Assembly: GCF_000620065.1 (NCBI RefSeq)
Contig: NZ_JHVI01000013.1
Location: 37,319-101,318, forward strand
Reading direction: 5' to 3'
DNA from: Meiothermus cerbereus DSM 11376
GTDB lineage: Bacteria > Deinococcota > Deinococci > Deinococcales > Thermaceae
Length of the DNA stretch: 64,000 nucleotides
The notes under the pieces were generated by a model, which was not told the origin of the DNA, did no database searches, and was given only the letters and a program-made list of their open reading frames with translations. Position 1 is the first letter of the stretch, and every line of letters begins with the position of its first letter. Both the position numbers and the translations under genes were made by a program. Shown piece after piece: positions 8,475 to 16,055 of this stretch.

Positions 8475-9302
8475 CTAACCCTTGACTCCACCCTGGGTCA
8501 AACCGCCCACTACCCGCTCCTGGAACAGCGCAATCACCAGCGCCACCGGCACCAGGGCCACCACCAGCGCTGCCGAGATGAGCGGCCAGGGAAAGACGTA
8601 CTCCCCCTGATAAAGCTGGATGCCCACCGGCAGGGTTCGCATGGCCTTGGCCGGTAACAGCGTGGAGGCCAGCAGGAACTCATCCCAACTGTTCACAAAC
8701 GCCAGGATGGCCGCAGTAAAAACCCCTGGCGCAGCCAGCGGAACCACCACGTGCCACAAGGCCCCCAGCCGGGTGCTGCCGTCAACCATGGCGGCGGACT
8801 CGAGGTCGCGCGGGATGCCCGCAAAAAAGCTCACCAGCGTAAGGGTAGCCACCGGCAACGAAAGCGCAGCGTGAGGCAAAATCAGGGCCAAGTAGTTGTT
8901 ACGCAGACCCAGCTCGTTGAAGGTCTGGTACAGCGGCACCATCAACGAGGCCACAGGAAACATGGAAACCCCCACCAGCAACGACAAAATCAGGTTGCGC
9001 CGCGGCACATGCAGTCGGGCCAGCGCATACGCCGCCAGGCTGGCCACGCTCACACACAGCAGCGTAGAAAAACCTGCCACGATCAGGCTATTCAAAAAGT
9101 AGCGGGCCAGGGGCTGCTCCCGAAAAGCTTGCACGTAGTTTTGCAGGGTAGGGTTGTCGGGCCAGTAGGTAATGGGAATGCGGGTCAGCTCGGCCTCTCC
9201 CTTGATGGAGGTCAGGAAAATCCACAAAGCCGGGAAAAAGCCATTTAACACAACGATAGCCGCAGCTATCCATAACCAGATGCGCGGGTTATTGATTTTC
9301 AT
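8475..9302 (-). CDS. ABC sugar transporter permease (MalG-type)
   Basis: The 275-residue membrane protein has about six hydrophobic segments and the ABC permease EAA loop DLESAAMVDGSTRLGALW followed by HVVVPL. It is the MalG-like partner of the permease at 9363-10268 and follows it in the operon after a 60-nt gap. No ATPase gene is present, so the importer probably uses a shared MsmX/UgpC-like ATPase encoded elsewhere, which is common for CUT1 systems. Context suggests import of the sulfosugar or sulfonate degraded by the operon. Confidence 0.9.
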   Translation of the reverse strand: MKINNPRIWLWIAAAIVVLNGFFPALWIFLTSIKGEAELTRIPITYWPDNPTLQNYVQAFREQPLARYFLNSLIVAGFSTLLCVSVASLAAYALARLHVPRRNLILSLLVGVSMFPVASLMVPLYQTFNELGLRNNYLALILPHAALSLPVATLTLVSFFAGIPRDLESAAMVDGSTRLGALWHVVVPLAAPGVFTAAILAFVNSWDEFLLASTLLPAKAMRTLPVGIQLYQGEYVFPWPLISAALVVALVPVALVIALFQERVVGGLTQGGVKG

Positions 9303-9362
9303 ATGTCCCCAAAAAGGCCTTTGCGGCCCTGATTTGCTTTATAGTGCTGCACTCGCCTATCC

Positions 9363-10268
9363 CTAGTCATCGGCACCTCGAATGTAGCGCAGGTAGATCA
9401 CCGTAATCGCCATGCTGACTAAAAACAGCAGCACGGCCAGGGCTGATCCATAACCGAAGTTGAGGTTCTCGATACTGGTCACCCGCACGTACATCGCCAG
9501 CGTCTCGGTGGCGTTGCCCGGCCCACCTTTGGTCATGGCATAGGGGATGTCGAAGGTTTGAAAAGCGGTGATGGTGCGAAAAATCATGGCCACCAGAATG
9601 GCCGGCGTGAGCAACGGCAGGGTAATGCGCCAAAAAACCTGCCAGCGGCTTGCGCCATCTACCTCGGCGGCTTCGTAGAGTTCCTTGGGAATGGTCTGCA
9701 AGCCCGCCAGCAAAATAAGGGCTACGAACGAGCTGGTCTTCCAGATGATGGTAAAGCAAATAGCCCAAAAGGCCAGGTCGGGCCTGAACAGCCAGAATTG
9801 GCGCTCGCCCCCCAGGCGCACAATCCAGTCGTTGACCACCCCATACTGGCTATCAAAAAACCACTGAAAAATCAGACCCACGAACACCAGCGGCAAGGCC
9901 CAGGGCAGCAGCAACCCCAGGCGAACCGGCCACTTTACCCGAAAGGGCAGGTTGGCCAGCAAGGCCAGGCCCAGCCCCACCACCAGAGCACCCGGAACCG
10001 TAACCAGCACAATCAGGGCAGTGTTTCTAAACGCGTTCCAGAAGCGGGCATCCTCGAGGGCGGCTGCATAGTTGGCCAAGCCGATAAAGCTGGCCTCAGG
10101 GCCTTGCGTAAGCTGGTACTGAAAAAAGCTGGTGTAGATGAGCCGTACCACCGGATACAGCGCTACAAAGCCCAGCAGCAGGCCCGCCGGGAGCAGCAGC
10201 CAGACGGCCAGCGCTCGCTCGGACATATCGCCAAAACTTCGTCGGTATGGTTGGGTGGGCACAGACAC
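9363..10268 (-). CDS. ABC sugar transporter permease (MalF-type)
   Basis: The 301-residue membrane protein has about six transmembrane stretches and an EAA loop LYEAAEVDGASRWQVFWRI followed by TLPLL. The GTG start at 10268 is supported by AGGAG nine bases upstream. It lies 75 nt after the binding-protein gene, from which it is separated by a strong hairpin (10290-10328). It forms the membrane channel with the MalG-type subunit. The substrate is inferred only from neighbouring sulfonate genes. Confidence 0.9.
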   Translation of the reverse strand: MSVPTQPYRRSFGDMSERALAVWLLLPAGLLLGFVALYPVVRLIYTSFFQYQLTQGPEASFIGLANYAAALEDARFWNAFRNTALIVLVTVPGALVVGLGLALLANLPFRVKWPVRLGLLLPWALPLVFVGLIFQWFFDSQYGVVNDWIVRLGGERQFWLFRPDLAFWAICFTIIWKTSSFVALILLAGLQTIPKELYEAAEVDGASRWQVFWRITLPLLTPAILVAMIFRTITAFQTFDIPYAMTKGGPGNATETLAMYVRVTSIENLNFGYGSALAVLLFLVSMAITVIYLRYIRGADD

Positions 10269-10289
10269 AACTATTCTCCTGTCGAAGTG

Positions 10290-10328
10290 GCCTCGAGCCG
10301 CAGTAAGGGTGCAAAATTGCGGCTCGAG
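10290..10328 (-). repeat. 12-bp inverted repeat between binding-protein and permease genes
   Basis: CCTCGAGCCGCA at 10290-10301 is exactly complementary to 10317-10328, with a 15-nt loop. In the operon mRNA this gives a stable stem just after the binding-protein stop. Such stems often stabilise the upstream message and lower downstream expression, which suits the excess of binding protein over permease. No T-run follows, so it is not a classical terminator. Confidence 0.65.
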
Positions 10329-10343
10329 GCTCGAGGTAAACAG

Positions 10344-11597
10344 CTAGCGGTATATCGCGCGAAGTCCTTCGATAACTTCTTTAGCGGCCACTTCTGGGGT
10401 CTTGGTGCGGGCCAGCACCGCGTTGAGCGCCTTACGCATCACATCGGCCACCTCGGGATAGCGCGGATGCACCGGGCGGGCCCGGGCCGATTGCACCACC
10501 GGCAGGGCATCGGCAAACCAGGGGTTGGCCTTCAGCACATCGGGATCACGGTAAAGTGACGGGAAAACCGGTAGGTTGGAGGCCTCGATGGCCAGGATTT
10601 TGGAAACTTCCGGGCTCGAGAGGTAGCGCACCAGCTTGTAGGCCTGGGCTTTGTTTTTTGAGAAGTCGGAGATGGTCCACTGCCAGCCACCAAGGCAGGA
10701 GGCCGAGCGCCCGCCTTCGAACTTGGGCAACGGGACTACCCCAATCTTGCCTTTGACCTGGCTGTCAGCGTCGTTTTGAAATCTATTCCAGGCGTAAGCA
10801 AACAGGGTACCAAAAATCCAGCGGCCTGCCTGCATTTCCTGGCGGATGGTGTCCTGGGCTTTCTCGGCCATGTTGGGCGGAGAAACCTTGTGTTTGTCCA
10901 TCAGGTCGAGCCAGAACTGCAAGGAAGCACGCGCCTGGGCCTCGGTCAGGATAAGCTTGCCCCCTTCGTCCACGTCGCCCCCAGCAGCCCAGATGGGCAG
11001 CAGGAAGCTACACACCGTACCCTCGGAGATGTTGCCCATGAAGCCGATCCCGTTGAGGTTGGCGTTGCGCTCACCGGCCAGGATGGTCTGAGCCTGCTTA
11101 ATGGCTTCATCCCAGGTTACGGGGGGCTTGAAACCGTACTTCTCCAAGAGGTCTTTGCGGTAGTACAGGAACTGAGCATCAGCAAAGCTGGGCAGTGCCA
11201 CCAGTTGACCATTGATGACGTTGGCTTTGGCATAGGCCGGAAGATACTGCTTGAGCAGGGCTTGCCGGGTAGCCGCTGGCAAGTACTTATCCAGGGTATC
11301 GGCCCACTTGGCCGCGGCATATTGGGCGGGCCGAACCACGTCAATCAAGATGGCGTCGATGCTGGGGTCGCGCGAGGCCAGCACAGTAGTGAGGTATTGC
11401 TGTTGCTGGTCGGAAGTAGCCCCACCGACTTCAATCTCCACACGCACTCCAGGGTTGCGCTGCTGGTAGGTATCCAAAATTTTGCGCAGTACATCGGGGC
11501 GCTGCTGCCCCCCAACGAACACCCGCAAGCGGGCTTGCTGTGCCAGCGCACCAGACATCACCAAGATAGCAACCAACAACCAAAAAAACTTCTTCAT
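10344..11597 (-). CDS. ABC transporter substrate-binding protein (family 1 sugar-binding)
   Basis: The 417-residue protein begins MKKFFWLLVAILVMSGALAQ, a signal peptide cleaved near ALA-Q, with no lipobox. The body shows family 1 solute-binding features: RLRVFVGGQQRPDVLRKIL, DAILIDVVRP, YYRKDLLEKYGFKPPVTW and LGGWQWTIS. The ATG overlaps the comC stop (ATGA). Its Shine-Dalgarno is supplied by the last codons of comC, implying coupling. It would capture the imported sugar or sulfonate in the periplasm. Ligand unknown; a sulfosugar is inferred from context. Confidence 0.88.
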   Translation of the reverse strand: MKKFFWLLVAILVMSGALAQQARLRVFVGGQQRPDVLRKILDTYQQRNPGVRVEIEVGGATSDQQQQYLTTVLASRDPSIDAILIDVVRPAQYAAAKWADTLDKYLPAATRQALLKQYLPAYAKANVINGQLVALPSFADAQFLYYRKDLLEKYGFKPPVTWDEAIKQAQTILAGERNANLNGIGFMGNISEGTVCSFLLPIWAAGGDVDEGGKLILTEAQARASLQFWLDLMDKHKVSPPNMAEKAQDTIRQEMQAGRWIFGTLFAYAWNRFQNDADSQVKGKIGVVPLPKFEGGRSASCLGGWQWTISDFSKNKAQAYKLVRYLSSPEVSKILAIEASNLPVFPSLYRDPDVLKANPWFADALPVVQSARARPVHPRYPEVADVMRKALNAVLARTKTPEVAAKEVIEGLRAIYR

Positions 11598-12592
11598 GGG
11601 TTTCCTCCTCCTTGTAGATGCAAACCTAGTTTACCGAGTTCGGCTTGTAGTGTCTCGCTAACCTCCACACCTTCTGTCATGGCTTTTTCTCGTAAAGCGG
11701 CCCGGCGCGAACCGGGAATCCGGCCTCCGACCGCTTCAAGAGCCTGGATGAGTTGGGCCACTCGACTGGCATAGCCCAAGCCAAATGCACCGGGATCGAA
11801 GGCTTGGAGCATCAACCCCGGCTTGGCAGCCTGCTCGGGGGGCATCCAGGGTAGGGGCAGCTCGGGCGAGAGCACCTCACCCGCCAGGACACCCGCCAGA
11901 ATCTCAACCAGCACCGCCAGGGCAAAGCCCTTGCCTTCCCCAATGGGAATCAAGGAACCTTCCAGGGCTGCCCGAGCATCGGTGGTTGGGCGGCCCTCCT
12001 TGTCAAGCGCCCAGCCCTCCGGGATGGGCGCGCCTTTCTTCGAAGCAGCAATAATTTTGCCCCGGGCCACCACCGAGATGGAGGTGTCGATGATGATCGG
12101 CTGGGGCTGGGCCGGCGCACCCAGGGCGATGGGGTTGGTGCCCAACACCGGCCCAGGGGCAATAGCGGGCGGGGTGTTGGCAAAAGCTAAGGCCACCAGG
12201 CCCTGCTGGGCCAGCCGACCCACATAGGCCGACAACACCCCAGAGTGCCCCGCGCCGCGCACAGCCAGCGTTGCACTGCCCTGCTCCTGGGCCATCTGAG
12301 CCAGCACCCGCACCGCAAAGAGCCCGGCCACCGGCCCTGGTGCGCCGTCGGCATGGAGAATGGCGACACTGGGTTTGGTTCGTTCCAAACGCATCTGCGG
12401 TTTGGCATTCAAGCCACCCGCTTGGAGTTGGCTGGTGTACTGGGCCACACGGGTCAGGCCGTGGCCTACGTTGCCCTCGATTTCGGCCTCGAGGATCACC
12501 TCAGCGAACTCGTTGGCGTGGCCCGGGGCCAGCCCCAGGCTTTGGAAGTGGCTCGAGACCACCCGCAATAGCTCGGAATAGGGAACCTTCAT
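11594..12592 (-). CDS. comC: Malate/L-lactate dehydrogenase family protein, likely (R)-sulfolactate dehydrogenase ComC
   Basis: The 332-residue protein begins MKVPYSELLRVVSSHFQSLG and has the type 2 malate/lactate dehydrogenase pattern: EIEGNVGHGLTRVAQY, AVRGAGHSGVLSAYV, LGTNPIALGAPA and PIGEGKGFALAVLVEIL. ComC of this family reduces 3-sulfopyruvate to (R)-sulfolactate with NAD(P)H in bacterial sulfolactate degradation. The start at 12592 overlaps the slcC stop (ATGA); the longer upstream frame would overlap slcC heavily. Its position between slcC and the importer, with suyAB upstream, supports this over ordinary malate or ureidoglycolate dehydrogenase. Specificity is inferred. Confidence 0.75.
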   Translation of the reverse strand: MKVPYSELLRVVSSHFQSLGLAPGHANEFAEVILEAEIEGNVGHGLTRVAQYTSQLQAGGLNAKPQMRLERTKPSVAILHADGAPGPVAGLFAVRVLAQMAQEQGSATLAVRGAGHSGVLSAYVGRLAQQGLVALAFANTPPAIAPGPVLGTNPIALGAPAQPQPIIIDTSISVVARGKIIAASKKGAPIPEGWALDKEGRPTTDARAALEGSLIPIGEGKGFALAVLVEILAGVLAGEVLSPELPLPWMPPEQAAKPGLMLQAFDPGAFGLGYASRVAQLIQALEAVGGRIPGSRRAALREKAMTEGVEVSETLQAELGKLGLHLQGGGNP

Positions 12593-13515
12593 GCCACCCC
12601 CAGGATGCTCAAAACCCCCTCGGCCACCCGCAGCCCCACCGCTTCCTGGGCCTCGGCGGTCAGGCCCGCCACATGGGGGGTTATCCACAGGTTGTCCACA
12701 CCCCGCAGCGGGTGCTGCTCGGGCAGAGGCTCGGGGTCTACCACGTCCAACACGGCTCCAGCCAGATGACCCGAACGTAGGGCGGCCACCAGATCGGCCT
12801 GGTTGACCAGCTCGCCCCGGGCGGTGTTGATCAGGTAGCTGCCCCTGGGCATGGTAGCGATGGTCTCGGCCCGGATCAGTTCTTTGGTTTCGGGGGTTAG
12901 GGGGGCGTGCAGCGAGAGAAACTGGGCCCTTCGCAGCACCTCGGGGGTAGCAACCAGCTCGATCTCGAGGTCTTCTACCGCGCTCTCCCAGGGCAGGCGC
13001 ATGGGGTCGGAGGCCACTACCTTCATGCCAAAGGCCCGGGCCCGCTTGGCCACCCGCAAGCCCACCTCGCCCAGCCCCACCAGGCCCAGGGTTTTGTTCG
13101 CCAGCTCAAAACCGCCAAAAGCGCTGCGGTTCCAGCCGCCCCCGGCCACGTGGGCCGCGGCCCTCGCAATGTTGCGGGCCAGGTGCAGCATGGCGGCCAG
13201 CACGTACTCGGCCACCGCAACCGCGTTGATGCCGCGGGCAAAGTAAAGCTGTACGCCGCGGGCTTTGAGGTCGGGCTGCACGATGTTGTCCAGGCCCACC
13301 CCCAGCCGCCCGACCACCTTGAGTTTAGGCGCAGCAGCCAGCAAGTCGGCATTCACTTGGGTCTGGTTGCGTACCACGAGCGCGGTGGCCTCGGCCAGCC
13401 GGGCCTTGAGGGCTGCGCGGTCTTTCCAGAGGTTGGGGTCGTAATGAACCTCGAGGCCACTTTGCTTTAGGCGCTCGAGCCCGCTGGGGGTGATGAACTC
13501 GCAAACCACAATCAT
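12589..13515 (-). CDS. slcC: D-isomer 2-hydroxyacid dehydrogenase, likely (S)-sulfolactate dehydrogenase SlcC
   Basis: The 308-residue NAD-dependent enzyme shows the SerA-type fold: VVGRLGVGLDNI, the dinucleotide-binding LGLVGLGEVGLRVAKRA, LINTARGELVNQADLVAAL with the catalytic Arg region, and the catalytic His in ITPHVAGLT. SlcC oxidises (S)-sulfolactate to 3-sulfopyruvate, which ComC then reduces to the (R) form for SuyAB. It starts three bases after suyB. 3-Phosphoglycerate dehydrogenase is the family alternative, but an ordinary serine-pathway gene would not be expected between suyB and comC. Confidence 0.75.
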   Translation of the reverse strand: MIVVCEFITPSGLERLKQSGLEVHYDPNLWKDRAALKARLAEATALVVRNQTQVNADLLAAAPKLKVVGRLGVGLDNIVQPDLKARGVQLYFARGINAVAVAEYVLAAMLHLARNIARAAAHVAGGGWNRSAFGGFELANKTLGLVGLGEVGLRVAKRARAFGMKVVASDPMRLPWESAVEDLEIELVATPEVLRRAQFLSLHAPLTPETKELIRAETIATMPRGSYLINTARGELVNQADLVAALRSGHLAGAVLDVVDPEPLPEQHPLRGVDNLWITPHVAGLTAEAQEAVGLRVAEGVLSILGVA

Positions 13516-13518
13516 GGT

Positions 13519-14700
13519 TCAGGCACTGGGGAACAGCTTGGTGATCACGAACTCGTTGTGCCGCAGAAGTTCAGCAGCGGTCAGGCGACCATTGACGGTG
13601 CGAACAAAAACCTCCAGGATGCGGTCGGCGGCCTGATCAAGATTGATATCTCCCACCAGCAGATCCGGCAGCTTCACGTCAATGTGCTCGCTCATGGTGG
13701 TGCAGGTGATGGGGTTGGGCGAGATCTTGATGACCGGGATGAGGGGGTGGCCCACGATGTTGCCCTGGCCGGTAGTGAAGAAGTGCAGCACGCTGCCCCC
13801 CGCCGCGCAGAGCGTAACCTGCTCGGCCCCGGCGGAGGAGCTGTTCATGAAAACCAGACCCTGACCCGGCTTGACCGGCTCGGCGTAGTCCAGCACCGCG
13901 TTTACCTTGCGCGAACCAGTTTTCTGGATGTTGCCCAGGGCTTTTTCTTCGATGGTGGAAAGCCCCCCGCGGATGTTGCCCTCGGTGGGCTGGGAGCCCA
14001 GCAGATCTACCCCCTGGGCCTCGATCATGCGGATGTAGTCGTTATAAATCTGCATGAACTTGCGCTTGAGGGCAGGGCTGGCGCAGCGGTTGGCGATCAG
14101 GTGCTCGCCACCGGTCAGCTCAGACGTTTCGCCGAAGATGACCGAGGCCCCCATGTCCACCAACCGATCCACCACCCGGCCCTGGGCTTTGTTGCCGGCC
14201 AGGCCCAAGGTGGGGTCGGACTCGCCACACTTTATGGAGAGCACCAGCTCGGATACCTGAACCGGCTCGCGCTTGAGCTCGGAGGCATCCTGCACCATGC
14301 GGTAGGCCGCCCGGCTGGCTGCGTTGATCACGTTGAGGTCGCCGTGGCGCTCGATGGAGAAGGTCTCGACGGGTTTGCCAGTTTTGGCGATGGCCGAGGC
14401 CACCCGGTCGGTCCATTTGGGCTCGATGCCGATCACCACCACCCCGTGTACGTTGGCATTGGCCCCGTGGCCCGAGAGGGTGCGGAAGGTGAGCTCGAGA
14501 TCCGCACCAAACTGCAAGCGCCCATAGGGGTGTGGCAGGGCCGTGGTTCCGTTAATCAAGCGGGCCACGCCCTCAGCGGCGGCGTTGGACAGGTCGTCCA
14601 CCGGCAGGATGAGCACGTGATTGCGCACCCCCACCGCCCCGTTGGGGCGACGGTAGCCGGTGAGCGCCAAGCCTTTAGAAGCTACTTTCCTGGGCATCAT
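13519..14700 (-). CDS. suyB: (2R)-sulfolactate sulfo-lyase large subunit SuyB (UxaA family)
   Basis: The 393-residue protein belongs to the altronate dehydratase (UxaA) large-subunit family: GYRRPNGAVGVRNHVLILPV, FGETSELTGGEHLIA, LLGSQPTEGNIRGGLSTIEE and FFTTGQGNIVGHP. Several stretches (LPHPYGRLQFG, ETFSIERHGDL, TVNGRLTAAELLRHNEFVIT) match the wording I recall for SuyB rather than UxaA or GarD. With SuyA it eliminates sulfite from (R)-sulfolactate to give pyruvate. The start overlaps the suyA stop (ATGA), and adjacent slcC and comC strongly support the assignment. Altronate dehydratase is the fallback call. Confidence 0.82.
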   Translation of the reverse strand: MMPRKVASKGLALTGYRRPNGAVGVRNHVLILPVDDLSNAAAEGVARLINGTTALPHPYGRLQFGADLELTFRTLSGHGANANVHGVVVIGIEPKWTDRVASAIAKTGKPVETFSIERHGDLNVINAASRAAYRMVQDASELKREPVQVSELVLSIKCGESDPTLGLAGNKAQGRVVDRLVDMGASVIFGETSELTGGEHLIANRCASPALKRKFMQIYNDYIRMIEAQGVDLLGSQPTEGNIRGGLSTIEEKALGNIQKTGSRKVNAVLDYAEPVKPGQGLVFMNSSSAGAEQVTLCAAGGSVLHFFTTGQGNIVGHPLIPVIKISPNPITCTTMSEHIDVKLPDLLVGDINLDQAADRILEVFVRTVNGRLTAAELLRHNEFVITKLFPSA

Positions 14701-15023
14701 CGGCCTCCTTTGGCTTTGGGATTACCCTTGCTTTTTCCATAATCCCAGCGCAGGGTGCGGATGTTGTGCACGTGCACATACCCGCCTTTTTTTACGGGCC
14801 GGGTCATACGGCCCACCTTTTCGCCATACTCGATGACCACGTGGCCTTCGGGCATGTCCTTGAGGGCGATTTTGTGCCCCAAGGGGATGTCCTCCAGCAG
14901 CTTAACCTTGTGGGCTTTTCCGCCCTCGAGGCTATGGATGGTCAGCTCCTCGCCAGCTTTTAAATCGGCCACCGCAACCGCTACATCATCGGTGCTTTTA
15001 TGCGCTAAGGCCCTATGTGCCAC
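14697..15023 (-). CDS. suyA: (2R)-sulfolactate sulfo-lyase small subunit SuyA (SAF domain)
   Basis: The 108-residue SAF-domain protein reads DDVAVAVADLKAGEELTIHS, IPLGHKIALKDMPEGHVVIE and GGYVHVHNIRTLRW, the small-subunit pattern of UxaA-family lyases; the closing VHNxRxxRW is what I recall for SuyA. A Lys/Gly-rich tail ends it. The GTG start at 15023 is chosen because AAGGAGGA lies at 15034-15027. It is the first gene of the ten-gene operon and is preceded by a good sigma-A promoter (15048-15076). It forms the sulfo-lyase with SuyB. Confidence 0.82.
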   Translation of the reverse strand: MAHRALAHKSTDDVAVAVADLKAGEELTIHSLEGGKAHKVKLLEDIPLGHKIALKDMPEGHVVIEYGEKVGRMTRPVKKGGYVHVHNIRTLRWDYGKSKGNPKAKGGR

Positions 15024-15047
15024 AAGTCCTCCTTTGGTTTCCTTGGG

Positions 15048-15076
15048 ATTTTATATCTAAAATCTTTTATAGTCAA
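15048..15076 (-). promoter_or_regulatory. Sigma-A promoter of the suyAB-slcC-comC-transport-isomerase-kinase-aldolase operon
   Basis: Reading the minus strand, TTGACT (15076-15071) is followed after exactly 17 nt by TAAAAT (15053-15048). The suyA Shine-Dalgarno follows about 15 nt later. The promoter sits in the 76-bp divergent gap shared with the GntR gene, so the regulator most likely binds here. Confidence 0.7.
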
Positions 15077-15099
15077 TGTGCTAAACTGAAAGACCAAGG

Positions 15100-15765
15100 A
15101 TGACCCTCAACCGCACCACCCTGAACCGCGAAGCCTACAAGGCGCTCAGGCAGGCCATTCTGGGGCGCAAGATTCCCCCCGGCCAGAAACTGGTGGTGCG
15201 GGTGCTGGCCGAAGACCTGGGGCTCTCCCCCACCCCGGTCAAGGAAGCCCTAGCAGCGCTGGAGCGCGAGGGGCTGGTAGTGGCGGTGCCCCACCGGGGC
15301 TATTTTGTGTTGGAGCCAAGCCTCGAGGATGTGCGGGAGATCTACAGCCTGCGCGAGGTGCTGGAGGGGCTGGCAGTCCGATTAGCCGTCGAGAATGACG
15401 GAAGGGCCCTTTTTAGGAAGCTCGAGCGCCTGTTTAGCAAGCAGCGCGAAGCCGCCGACCAGGGCGATATTGGCACCTATGGCGACCTAGACCTGGCCTT
15501 CCACCGCACCTTCTGGGAAGCCGCCGGCAGCAAACGCCTGCTCGCCACCGCCGAGACCATAGACGGACAAATTCGCATGCTCATCAACAGCTCGGCGGCC
15601 ATCCCAGGGCGCCTGCCCCAGTCCCGCGCCGAACACGAAGCCATCTTGCAAGCGGTACGTGACAAAGACCCCGAGGCTGCGGAAGCTGCCATGCGAACCC
15701 ACGTCCGCAACGCAGGGCGGGCGCTGGAAAGCTTTTTACTGGCCAGAGAAGCCCCGGATCGCTAG
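15100..15765 (+). CDS. GntR-family (FCD/FadR-type) transcriptional regulator of the sulfonate operon
   Basis: The 221-residue protein has an N-terminal winged helix (NREAYKALRQAILGRKIPPG, LAEDLGLSPTPVKEALAALE, GLVVAVPHRGYFV) and a C-terminal all-helical FCD ligand-binding domain (DLDLAFHRTFWEAAGS, SRAEHEAILQAVRDKDPEAA with the metal-binding His pattern). It is transcribed divergently from suyA across 76 bp, the classic layout for a local regulator. Its effector could be sulfolactate or another intermediate. A TAAACT box at 15082-15087 lies 12 nt before the ATG. Confidence 0.88.
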   Translation: MTLNRTTLNREAYKALRQAILGRKIPPGQKLVVRVLAEDLGLSPTPVKEALAALEREGLVVAVPHRGYFVLEPSLEDVREIYSLREVLEGLAVRLAVENDGRALFRKLERLFSKQREAADQGDIGTYGDLDLAFHRTFWEAAGSKRLLATAETIDGQIRMLINSSAAIPGRLPQSRAEHEAILQAVRDKDPEAAEAAMRTHVRNAGRALESFLLAREAPDR

Positions 15766-15903
15766 AACACTCTTCACAATCGCTAAGTCTCCTGCCAGCC
15801 TGATTGCCCTACCCTGGCCTTCCAGGGGCGAGAAAGGTGCAAAATCCTTTTGGCAAGGCCACCGGCGGGCTTTGGGCTAGCAAAGCGCTCCAGGTATCAT
15901 ACC

Positions 15904-15960
15904 GGATTCAAAAAGATAATCTTCAAACAAAAAGCGCTAAGAGGCTATCTTTTTGAATCC
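15904..15960. repeat. 15-bp perfect inverted repeat in the gntR/amidohydrolase gap
   Basis: GGATTCAAAAAGATA at 15904-15918 is exactly complementary to 15946-15960, with 27 nt between. The A/T-rich inner stem flanks could act as a two-way terminator between the converging genes, or the arms could be ends of a small mobile element. Confidence 0.6.
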
Positions 15961-16011
15961 TAGAGCACACCCCTCGCTGCGCTCGGCGAAGAAAGCGTAT
16001 CCCTTCGGTCG

Positions 16012-16045
16012 GGTTAGTTCGTCACCGTTCGGCGACGAACTAACC
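16012..16045. repeat. 12-bp stem-loop downstream of the amidohydrolase gene
   Basis: GGTTAGTTCGTC at 16012-16023 pairs perfectly with 16034-16045 across a 10-nt loop, ending 10 nt before the amidohydrolase stop region. No T-run follows. With the repeat at 15904-15960 this is all that is seen in the 290-bp non-coding gap 15766-16055. Confidence 0.55.
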
Positions 16046-16055
16046 GAATCTGGTA

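Noticed and set aside
10776..11774. Plus-strand frame of 332 codons opposite the binding-protein gene
   Set aside because: Antisense to a protein with a clear signal peptide and solute-binding fold.
13558..14742. Plus-strand frame of 394 codons opposite suyB
   Set aside because: High-GC antisense shadow; suyB on the minus strand has unambiguous family motifs.
13519..15023. Altronate dehydratase (UxaAB) as the primary call
   Set aside because: Adjacent slcC and comC homologues and motif wording favour sulfolactate sulfo-lyase; no UxaB/UxaC genes are nearby. Kept as the alternative.
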